From Tritrichomonas foetus (taxonomy: Eukaryota > Parabasalia > Tritrichomonadida > Tritrichomonadidae): a stretch of DNA of 23,094 bases. Made by a program: the position numbers and the translations under genes. Location: contig MLAK01001280.1 in the NCBI GenBank assembly GCA_001839685.1, positions 1-23,094 of the forward strand, given 5' to 3'. The notes beneath the pieces are model-generated. The model did no database searches. It worked only from the letters and a program-made list of their open reading frames with translations, and had not been told where the DNA came from. Shown here in pieces: positions 15,718 to 23,094 of the stretch. The first letter of the stretch is position 1. Each line of letters begins with the position of its first letter.

Positions 15718-18700
15718 TTAATCATCATCTTCAATATCATCCACATCATCTGCATCAATATCATCAATCGCATCATCATCAACTTCATCATAGTCTCCAT
15801 CGCCACCAGTTTCACCTGGATCAAATGTTTGTCCAACTGCAGCATATATCTTTTTAATTGATTCTACATCCATAAACCATGTCAAATCCGATCCATTATT
15901 CCTTAAATCTTCCAAAATTTGATGTGCATTCTTGAAATTGCCTTGAGCAACACATGCCTGAACCATAACAATATAAACATCATCAGAGCGCATAACATTT
16001 TCTAAAAATCGATTCTTTAAAAGTTCCACACACATTTGCATTGCTTTCTTTGGTTCTGATGCAACTATCTTTGATGCAGCCAAATATTGTTCGATAAGTT
16101 GAATTTTCATCTGCATGAGTGCAACAATTTGATCTTTTTGTTTTACATCTGGAGCATTCATAATCAATTTTAGACCTTTTTGGATGAGATCCAAACCTTT
16201 TTCATATTCTTGATATTCATCAATTTCTGTCTGTGCGGTTGCTTCAAAGAATCTCCCAAGCTTATCAGGTGCTTTCGCTTTCAAATAAAGCTGCACAACA
16301 GTATCAAATAATTTATCACCTTCTCGTGGTTTCTGTGTCATAATGAAGTTTGCAGCAAGAATGTAAGTTTCTCGTTTCTTGATCAAATTTGCAAACTTTA
16401 CAACTTTATCAGTATCACCTGTTCTTGCAAGTGCTTTCATTGCAGAAAGATGATCTTTGAACTTGATGTATAAAGTTGCTGCGGTTTGGAAAGCTCCTTG
16501 TTGTTCGCAAAGCGCAGCAAAACGTTTCATAACTTCGGGATCTGCTTTGCTTTCTGAAAGTTCTTGAATCACACTGTTTTGTAGTTTAATATTATGTTTG
16601 TTACATAATTCAATAACTTCGTTAAATTGTCGAGCTAGAGCAAAGCACTGTGCAGCTTTTGACCAACGTTCAGATTCAACAAAGTATTGACCGCATCGAA
16701 TAAGAATTCCTGGATCTGTCTTAGAATTAAGTGTATCTGAAATTTCATCAAGTGCATCATATTGTTTCATTGTAAAACATAATCCAAGTGCCCGATTCAT
16801 TCTTCCAGCTCTAGAATACAACAAAATTGCATTTTTAGCTTCTTTTTGCTCTTCAAACCATCTTGCTGCTTTACAAACAAGTGATGGTGGTGCAGAAAAT
16901 GATAAAGCAAGAATATCATCAATCATTTCATATTGAAGCGCGAAATCCATAGCTTGAGCAAATTGACGTGCTTTTCGGAAGAGTTCAATAACTTCATGTT
17001 TCAGTTTATCTACATCAACTTGTGGTATTGCATTTTCTGGTTTGGAATAATAATCAATTCTTTTAATGAGCATTCTGGCATAAAAACAAATGACAGATCT
17101 GGTATTTGATTTCTTCACAACAGCGGCTGCATCATCCCATCGTCCAATACAACAGTTAAGTCTTACAATTTCTCGATAAGCACGAGCAGCTTCGAAGTAT
17201 TCAAGTGCATTATCGATTTGTTTATGCGCTTCGTAGAATCTTCCAACCCATAAAAGAAGTTTTGGTGGAATTTCTGCAATAGTTCTGTCATTAATGTAAT
17301 TGAATAAAAGTTTTAATTCATTGGCTTGTAATGCCAGTCTTGGCAATTCTGTTGCAATCGTTCCAGCAAGTTCATATTTTTGAATGGCTTCATCAAGCTG
17401 GCCACATATTTCGAGTGATCTTGCATTTTGGTGTGCATGAACACGAAGATGGATTCTGTCTGATGAATTTGCAATTGTCATTGTATCTTGCCATTCACCC
17501 ATTGACTGGTGAAGGTTAGCTAAAAGATCAAATCTACGATTATCTTTCATAACAGATTTAGCTTCGTTATAAAGACCAAGCTGTGTATCAACAACTGCAA
17601 TTGCTGCAGTCTCATCTGGATCTGTATCTTTGGCATGGTGAAGAAGAAGAGCTGAACCACCATCTTCCATTCTTCCAAAACACAAATCCGCTAAATCGAT
17701 TCTTCTCATTTGTGCACATGTTGTTGCAAGTGATCTCCATGTTGCTTTATTATCAATTCCTCTTATCGCGTTAAAAGCAGCATCGATGTCACCTGTTGCT
17801 AAATGAAAGTTAAGTTCCATTAATGCTTTCTTTGAGGCTTCATCTGCACTATCAAGTCCTTCAAATTGTGGTAATGTTGCACTTTGAGGTGGTTCAGTAA
17901 TTCCTTCTTTAGGTGGTTGGTAATAAACTCTTGGAATATTAAGTGCACATATTACATTACCTGTATCAATTTGAAGAGTTGTTTGACGATAAGTTTCTAA
18001 TGAATCTGCAACAAAAAGTGGTACAACTAAAGATCCACTCATTGTTGATTCGTAATTCATTCCATATGGCATTGCTTGAACACAAAGAAGTCTTGGATCT
18101 TCTTTATCCCAATAATGAGCAATTGGAACACGTCCTTCGAATTGAAGGCTTACAGTTTTATCAAATTGTGGCGAATGTAAGAAAAGATCAGGTGATGGCT
18201 TCCATTGTCCATCTTCGTAAATATCAATTGAAATGGATATTGCAAAGCCACCACATGAAAGGGAAACACAGTTTATCCGATGTGGAGTCTCATACCCGGT
18301 ACTAAAAACAGTTGTGAATTGAAGTTTTGGATTACGTCTTGAAATGTCATATAAAAAGACATTGTTATCAGTACAAATAACAGTTAAAAACTTTCCATTT
18401 ATTGACATAAATTGTGCAATTGAATCACCAAGATTTGTGGTTTGTTTTACAGTTCCTTGTAAGTTTCGACATTCTAGTGAACTTCCTTTACAATCGAAAA
18501 CAGCTTCTCCCAAAATATCAACAAGGGTTGAATCAACAGAAAAGTGGGAAAATGGAATAAGACCACCAGATCGAATAGTAAAGATTTCAACTTGGCTTTG
18601 TGTTGCGACCAAAACATATGCACCACTTGTACTTGCTCTTTCAACAGAAGATGATATTTTTACAGGTTGTTGTCCAACAGCCATGATTTGGTCAGTTGTT

Positions 18701-19764
18701 GGTTGCCATACTGACACTTCGTTACTAACAACAGCATGTAATGGAATTGATCGATAAATCAATGGCCTTCTTCCAGAACAAGAAGCAACAAAAGAAAGAC
18801 ATGAAGGTGACCAATAAGCGTTTTCAATTCTGACTCCACAATCCGAAACAATTGGTGGAGTCCATCCAATTCGACTAACGAGTCCTTTCATTGTACATTG
18901 CCAAGAAATAATTGAGCCTTCTGCAGTTGTTGAGCATAACTGACCATTTAATGAGTCAAAAAATAATGATGTTATTTTCTGGCCAGATGGAGCTCTTAAA
19001 ATATGAGTTTCATCATTTTGGATGTTCCACACATAAACTGAATCATTAATTGAATAGCAAAAAACATCACTTCTTATATAGCAGCAGCATGGTGGACTTC
19101 CAACAGGCAACTTAATTTCTGCATTTTGGCTGATGCTTGGCGGAAAATTATATTGGGTCAAAACATTATCACCGTGAATGATAATCAGCCTTCTGGAAGC
19201 CACTGAAACCGTTAAAGAATGAATTTGTCTTGACAATGAACAAACTTCATTTATTGGCTGCGCTACATTTTCGATCGAATATAATATTCCATCTTCTGTT
19301 GAAGCAAAAATGAAAGGAGCTTCGCGTGGGATAAATTCAGCACGTGTGAAAATTGCATCTTGGCTGTTTCCCCTGAAAAGCGGCAAAATCATATTGGAAC
19401 AATCCCAGCAGCAAATATTTCCGTTGTCGGCGGCTGAAAATAGAAGGGAAGCTGATGGATGCCACGAAAGGCAAGTTATTGTACCATTCAAAACGTTCTG
19501 TGATTCTGTACATTGGCCGTTATTCCATAGCGAAATACAACCATCTGACCAGCCGATTGCTAGCGTATTGGAAAGCGGCGACCAGGCGATTGCTGAAACT
19601 CTTCCGGTTTTTCGAATTGATCCTTTATAAATTTCGTTTCCGTTTATATCATAAAAATGAACCATATTGTCGGATGGAATCACGGCGCAAGTATTTTCGA
19701 AGTAAGACCATTCTATCTTTTGAAATGACGCAAGTCCTGATAAATCCGAATGAACAAAAGTCAT
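15718..19764 (-). CDS. IFT140: Intraflagellar transport protein 140 (IFT-A complex)
   Basis: A 1348-residue protein with the IFT140 plan: N-terminal WD40 propellers (about residues 1-590), then TPR-like helical repeats (about 640-1310). Segments that place it with IFT140 include GTVKQ, FLTVICTDNNVFLYDISRR and AHYWDKEDPRLLCVQA, which match the human protein closely in order and spacing. IFT140 is a core subunit of IFT-A, which drives retrograde transport in flagella and carries membrane proteins into them. Human IFT140 is about 1460 residues, so the length fits. The last 32 residues are almost purely Asp, Glu, Gly and Ile, an acidic tail. The ATG chosen is the first in frame, and the WD region starts right after it. 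The stop TAA is followed by TTTAAA. It is transcribed toward the kinase gene. Confidence 0.92.
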   Translation of the reverse strand: MTFVHSDLSGLASFQKIEWSYFENTCAVIPSDNMVHFYDINGNEIYKGSIRKTGRVSAIAWSPLSNTLAIGWSDGCISLWNNGQCTESQNVLNGTITCLSWHPSASLLFSAADNGNICCWDCSNMILPLFRGNSQDAIFTRAEFIPREAPFIFASTEDGILYSIENVAQPINEVCSLSRQIHSLTVSVASRRLIIIHGDNVLTQYNFPPSISQNAEIKLPVGSPPCCCYIRSDVFCYSINDSVYVWNIQNDETHILRAPSGQKITSLFFDSLNGQLCSTTAEGSIISWQCTMKGLVSRIGWTPPIVSDCGVRIENAYWSPSCLSFVASCSGRRPLIYRSIPLHAVVSNEVSVWQPTTDQIMAVGQQPVKISSSVERASTSGAYVLVATQSQVEIFTIRSGGLIPFSHFSVDSTLVDILGEAVFDCKGSSLECRNLQGTVKQTTNLGDSIAQFMSINGKFLTVICTDNNVFLYDISRRNPKLQFTTVFSTGYETPHRINCVSLSCGGFAISISIDIYEDGQWKPSPDLFLHSPQFDKTVSLQFEGRVPIAHYWDKEDPRLLCVQAMPYGMNYESTMSGSLVVPLFVADSLETYRQTTLQIDTGNVICALNIPRVYYQPPKEGITEPPQSATLPQFEGLDSADEASKKALMELNFHLATGDIDAAFNAIRGIDNKATWRSLATTCAQMRRIDLADLCFGRMEDGGSALLLHHAKDTDPDETAAIAVVDTQLGLYNEAKSVMKDNRRFDLLANLHQSMGEWQDTMTIANSSDRIHLRVHAHQNARSLEICGQLDEAIQKYELAGTIATELPRLALQANELKLLFNYINDRTIAEIPPKLLLWVGRFYEAHKQIDNALEYFEAARAYREIVRLNCCIGRWDDAAAVVKKSNTRSVICFYARMLIKRIDYYSKPENAIPQVDVDKLKHEVIELFRKARQFAQAMDFALQYEMIDDILALSFSAPPSLVCKAARWFEEQKEAKNAILLYSRAGRMNRALGLCFTMKQYDALDEISDTLNSKTDPGILIRCGQYFVESERWSKAAQCFALARQFNEVIELCNKHNIKLQNSVIQELSESKADPEVMKRFAALCEQQGAFQTAATLYIKFKDHLSAMKALARTGDTDKVVKFANLIKKRETYILAANFIMTQKPREGDKLFDTVVQLYLKAKAPDKLGRFFEATAQTEIDEYQEYEKGLDLIQKGLKLIMNAPDVKQKDQIVALMQMKIQLIEQYLAASKIVASEPKKAMQMCVELLKNRFLENVMRSDDVYIVMVQACVAQGNFKNAHQILEDLRNNGSDLTWFMDVESIKKIYAAVGQTFDPGETGGDGDYDEVDDDAIDDIDADDVDDIEDDD

Positions 19765-20277
19765 AAATTGGGGGTAAAATTATGTTTCTTCGTGATTCTT
19801 AAAATTCCTCAGAAAAAATTTAAAACCGATATAATAATTCAATGTTTCAATTCATATTTAGTCGCATCAACCAAAGAAAAAGTTTCTGTCATTGATAAGC
19901 TTCCTCGTTTTTTCTTGTCACACTGTTTATTTCCTTCATAATCCATTATCTAACATTAACATGTCATACTTATATACTTTTACTCATAAGCCTCCATAGT
20001 TATCATATCTCCCTCACATAGATATTATTCTAACCAATTCATTGAAATTTCTATAATCATCCACAATCATGCATAAGAGAATCTGAGTATGTTCATGTTC
20101 CAAAACATAAATAATGAGTCAAACACAAAAAAGGAGAAAAGTTACAATAATGAAAAGAGAAAATTTTTACTTTCAGTTCAAAAAAAGAAAAGAAATGGAA
20201 AAGGATGAAAAAAAGAAATAGAAAAGATGTTCATCAAATAGAGTTTAAGTATAAAAAAGTGGCAATTTCAAGCAATT
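19765..20277. other. Intergenic region between IFT140 and Sec24
   Basis: About 510 bases holding the IFT140 upstream region on its left and the Sec24 3' flank on its right. The right half is purine-rich on the plus strand (AAAAAGAAAAGAAATGG-like runs, 20120-20230). A short plus frame (19750-19941) overlaps the IFT140 start and looks accidental. No RNA gene is visible. Confidence 0.5.
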
Positions 20278-22464
20278 TTAATGTAATGATGTCATCTCAG
20301 ATATGAATGGAGTGACTGCTGTCCCGCAATAAGTTGAAACATCGACGAGGATATCGCCAAAAATAGATTCGCGTGGGTCTCCTGGTGGAATTACCTCACT
20401 TGGAATATACTTTCCACTGTAAATATAGCACTTCTGGAGAGTTTCTTGAACGAATTGGTTATCTGGGTTATTGAGTGGTGGCACACTTGTAGGAAGAGCG
20501 TCCAAAGACGATACACCAAAGATGTTCATGAGTGTTTCTGGCGTTGCTGATGGACTTACCCATATGTAGATTCTCTTTAATGTATGTGCAAGGAAAACGC
20601 TTCCAGCGCAAAATGCAGCGTTTTCAAGTGGAAGCTCACCTGTCTTTGTGTCAATCGCATAAAATCGTGGATACATGTATAGAAGTGCGTTTGGAAGAGA
20701 GACTGCACGAAGTTGGATGACATGATGCATTCTTGTGTCTGCTCCTCCAGCAACACCTCGTCGAAGAAGCGGGCTGCAAAGCAAAGAATGAATCAAGTGA
20801 TACAGCGAAGAGAATCTGAAACCACCTGATGAAATAAGAGTGAGTGCACGCTTAGTTTCAAGGGAGGCTTCTTCTGGGCCTTTTTGTAAGACTTTGATTG
20901 CTGCTTTCTTGGCAAGAATTGTTGCGATTGCAGCTTCATCTAATGATTGTTTCACAGTTGTTGGAGTGTTTGATGATGGAAGGCCAAAAGTGAAAACACG
21001 AATCATTCTTTGGCGCTGGCTGTTTGTCCAAAGCACAGCAGCTTGGAAGTAAACTGTTGGTGTATTTAATTCTGAATCAACTGTAAGTTCAAACATAATA
21101 GCATTATGAGTGGACATGACTGGATAATATACGGTATTTTCTCTGAGTGTACAATTTGAGTAGATGTAGCTGATTTTGACACCAGTGGAGCATCTGAGTC
21201 TCATGCTGCTATCCCAAAGATACTCCGATGTCATTGTTGCAAAGAGGTCATTGTGAAGAGAGACCGGATCAAATTGTGGATAGCGATAGCATGATCCACC
21301 AGTCAGACCACTTGGAACCGAGATGATTGACAAATCCGAAGACTTGTTATCGAGATTCTGGTTAAATAAAATCACGGAAACACCAACACGATTTAGGCGG
21401 AAACCAATTTCACGATAGAATTTACCACTTCCATCTTCTGGTAGTTGAATGAGTGTGATTTCTTTATCTGCATGGCGCTCCTTAAGTGCATAGGGTCCAA
21501 CAGTTGGAATTCCAACACACGTTGCAACCAAAACACCACCGGTCTTTCCAAGAACTCGCTCAGCAAGAAGAAGGGCAGATCCATAGCAATGCCCATTTGA
21601 TGCATATTCGCCAAGGTGCTGGAGAAGGTTATCTAATACTTCTTCGAAATCAGAAAGGCAGTCCTGAAGAGGTGCAACCGGACAAGACGGAAGGGCTGGC
21701 TCGGTGATATCAGATACCACGAATTCTGTTTTCCGTGAAAAATCGTAAACGGTCAATCGGCTGCCCATTGTGATGAGGCACACTCTGGCGGTTTGGTCCA
21801 TTGATGAAAGCGATGCTTTTACAGATGTGATGACTTGCTGAGTGAAGCCTGAGTTTATGGCGCCGTATGAAAGATCAATGAGAAAAGCGAAACACGGGCC
21901 GGCCTCTGGATTGGTTGTGAATGGCGCTGGCGCGATTATATCATAAACCGGGCTGACAAATTCTGCGGTCCTTTCCGAAGCTCCGTACCCATAACTGTCG
22001 ATCTGACTGACGGCGTTACAAAATGGACACTTCCAGGAATTTCCATCACCAACGACTTGAGAATATGGTGATAGATAAGAATTGCATCTTTGACAGCGGG
22101 GGACTTTCTTTTCCCGATAGTCGATAACTGGGACATCAACAACTTGCGATGGATTGACGATGATGCCGAGTGGCACGTTTGCCGAATCAGCAACAGATTT
22201 CGATGTTGGAAAATGATTGACGGTGGCCCTGAAATAAGGCGGTAAGGGGGTAAAACCATCGGGAACAACTGGATTTAATAGTTTCGAGTTTCCCCATGGA
22301 AATACAACGTTTACTGTTGGGGCGGCTGGCGGTTGCGCGATTGGGATTGTTGATGACATTGGTGGATTCATCATTTGTTGTTGTTGTTGCTGTTGAGGTG
22401 GTGCGGCTGTGATGACTGAACTAGCTTGCTGTAATTCTGGGTTAACATATCTACGCTTATTCAT
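20278..22464 (-). CDS. SEC24: Sec24, COPII coat cargo-binding subunit
   Basis: A 728-residue protein that, paired with Sec23, forms the inner COPII coat and selects cargo leaving the endoplasmic reticulum. It has a short Gln/Pro-rich leader (a Q7 run), then PFRATVNHFP-like sequence, a Sec23/24 zinc finger with paired CxxC (VPRCQRCN and WKCPFCN; Cys 124, 127, 146 and 149), the trunk domain (FAFLIDLSYGAINSGF onward), a beta-sandwich, a helical domain, and a C-terminal gelsolin-like domain ending GDPRESIFGDILVDVSTYC. Its leader is much shorter than in yeast or human Sec24. The frame is open to an ATG at 22539, but the extra 25 residues are hydrophobic and unlike Sec24, so I chose the ATG at 22464 (MNKRRYVNPEL). 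The stop TAA overlaps a TAAA signal. Confidence 0.92.
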   Translation of the reverse strand: MNKRRYVNPELQQASSVITAAPPQQQQQQQMMNPPMSSTIPIAQPPAAPTVNVVFPWGNSKLLNPVVPDGFTPLPPYFRATVNHFPTSKSVADSANVPLGIIVNPSQVVDVPVIDYREKKVPRCQRCNSYLSPYSQVVGDGNSWKCPFCNAVSQIDSYGYGASERTAEFVSPVYDIIAPAPFTTNPEAGPCFAFLIDLSYGAINSGFTQQVITSVKASLSSMDQTARVCLITMGSRLTVYDFSRKTEFVVSDITEPALPSCPVAPLQDCLSDFEEVLDNLLQHLGEYASNGHCYGSALLLAERVLGKTGGVLVATCVGIPTVGPYALKERHADKEITLIQLPEDGSGKFYREIGFRLNRVGVSVILFNQNLDNKSSDLSIISVPSGLTGGSCYRYPQFDPVSLHNDLFATMTSEYLWDSSMRLRCSTGVKISYIYSNCTLRENTVYYPVMSTHNAIMFELTVDSELNTPTVYFQAAVLWTNSQRQRMIRVFTFGLPSSNTPTTVKQSLDEAAIATILAKKAAIKVLQKGPEEASLETKRALTLISSGGFRFSSLYHLIHSLLCSPLLRRGVAGGADTRMHHVIQLRAVSLPNALLYMYPRFYAIDTKTGELPLENAAFCAGSVFLAHTLKRIYIWVSPSATPETLMNIFGVSSLDALPTSVPPLNNPDNQFVQETLQKCYIYSGKYIPSEVIPPGDPRESIFGDILVDVSTYCGTAVTPFISEMTSLH

Positions 22465-22549
22465 TTTAATTTTCAGTAAAACGATTGAAAATCGAATTGA
22501 AAGAAAATAACATAACATATTATTTTTTGAGAAAAACATGTTTTGTCAC

Positions 22550-22586
22550 TGGCCAAATAAAGCTAACTGAAGTTTATTTGACCAAA
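22550..22586. promoter_or_regulatory. Imperfect inverted repeat upstream of Sec24
   Basis: TGGCCAAATAAA (22550-22561) and TTTATTTGACCA (22573-22584) are inverted copies with one mismatch, 11 bases apart. The right arm, with two more bases, contains the TTATTTGACCAAA 13-mer also found upstream of the 5-phosphatase gene. The placement 86-122 bases before the Sec24 ATG suits a control site. Confidence 0.35.
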
Positions 22587-22919
22587 AATCATACCGATAG
22601 AGTACAAATATTCTGAATTTTGAAATTCAATGGTTTATTTCAATCAAGTTTTAAGTTTTGAGTAAAAATCTGATCATCTCGCGAAAATATTTCGCTCACC
22701 ATGCTTTATATACTATATATTATTATTTCACAACTATCAATCCATAATAAACTTTTTTCCTCAGTAGATATGATTCTACCCCAAAATCGCAAACTTTTCC
22801 CCTTTCTGTTTTACAAGATATGGTTATAATTCGACGAAAATCTGACAATTGTCAGATTTTTATTGATAGTTTTTTTCAATATTAAAATAACTTTTTGATT
22901 AAATTAATGTACGGTTAGA
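22587..22919. other. Divergent intergenic region right of Sec24
   Basis: A/T-rich DNA between Sec24 and a plus-strand gene entering at the right edge. It holds two clear palindromes: GCGAAAATATTTCGC at 22681-22695 (6-base arms around ATA) and a perfect 24-bp palindrome at 22837-22860. I see no RNA gene. Confidence 0.5.
22837..22860. promoter_or_regulatory. Perfect 24-bp palindrome
   Basis: AAAATCTGACAA is followed at once by its exact reverse complement, with no spacer and no mismatch. It lies 60 bases before the first ATG of the partial right-edge gene, between divergent transcription units. A dimeric DNA-binding protein site is the simplest reading; a hairpin in RNA is also possible. Confidence 0.35.
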
Positions 22920-23094
22920 ATGGATCATTTCACTTTTTATATTCTCACATATGTATATTTAATTTCTAATTTCAGACTTAATGGGGAAGAAAAGAAAGTA
23001 TTCCAAAAGAAAACAAATACTACTTCCGTTGACGAATATTCGAAAAGTGCCCAAGTTTCCGAAGCTGGTCAAAAACCATCATGTGTGGATGAAT
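22920..23094 (+). CDS. Partial gene at right edge, unidentified
   Basis: From the ATG at 22920 the frame is open for 58 codons to the edge. The last 37 codons (NGEEKKVFQKKTNTTS, then VDEYSKSAQVSEAGQ) have A/T-rich third positions like the other genes here and a charged composition that looks like real protein. The first 20 residues (HFTFYILTYVYLIS) are hydrophobic and might be a membrane segment or non-coding. A second frame starting at the ATG at 22981 (MGKKRKYSKRK) is also open to the edge, but its third positions are G-rich, unlike the window's genes. The frame cannot be settled without the sequence beyond the edge. Confidence 0.4.
   Translation, partial: MDHFTFYILTYVYLISNFRLNGEEKKVFQKKTNTTSVDEYSKSAQVSEAGQKPSCVDE

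Noticed and set aside
22465..22539. Signal-anchor-like N-terminal extension of Sec24
   Set aside because: Sec24 is a cytosolic coat protein; the 25 hydrophobic residues are probably read through A/T-rich upstream DNA.

Overview
The window looks like nuclear DNA from a parabasalid flagellate (trichomonad), most likely a Tritrichomonas-type genome. The reasons: the genes are long, single-exon and A/T-rich; no canonical splice signals are visible; several stop codons overlap or lie just before a TAAA, as in trichomonad polyadenylation; and one gene belongs to the DUF3447/ankyrin family that is greatly expanded in these organisms. Intraflagellar transport, polo-like kinase, COPII and phosphoinositide phosphatase genes and a Pol III-type tRNA gene rule out a prokaryote. 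The species is inference.

Layout, left to right: (1) a Bre1-like RING E3 ligase (minus), divergent from (2) a coiled-coil protein with an Asn/Asp repeat tail (plus); (3) a second coiled-coil protein (plus); (4) an inositol polyphosphate 5-phosphatase with a C-terminal ASH-like domain (minus); (5) tRNA-Val(UAC) (minus); (6) a phosphoglycerate mutase-like histidine phosphatase with an altered substrate pocket (minus); (7) a BTB-like/DUF3447 ankyrin-family gene (plus), followed by about 1.1 kb of degenerate 23-bp satellite in which three near-identical fragments of a broken ankyrin-repeat sequence are embedded; (8) a PLK4/SAK-like kinase (minus) with no in-frame ATG ahead of its glycine loop and an in-frame TGA just upstream; (9) IFT140, the IFT-A subunit (minus); (10) Sec24, the COPII cargo adaptor (minus); and (11) the start of an unidentified plus-strand gene running off the right edge.

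There are no operons. Each gene should have its own short promoter. Several have palindromes or shared short motifs just upstream of the ATG, which may be core-promoter or factor sites. IFT140 and the PLK4-like kinase are adjacent, co-oriented, and both belong to the flagellum/basal-body programme; the two coiled-coil proteins could be cytoskeletal, but that is inference.

The parts most worth a second look are the satellite with phase-locked ankyrin fragments, the kinase's missing start, the altered mutase active site, and the promoter palindromes. I did not find a convincing new multi-gene system.
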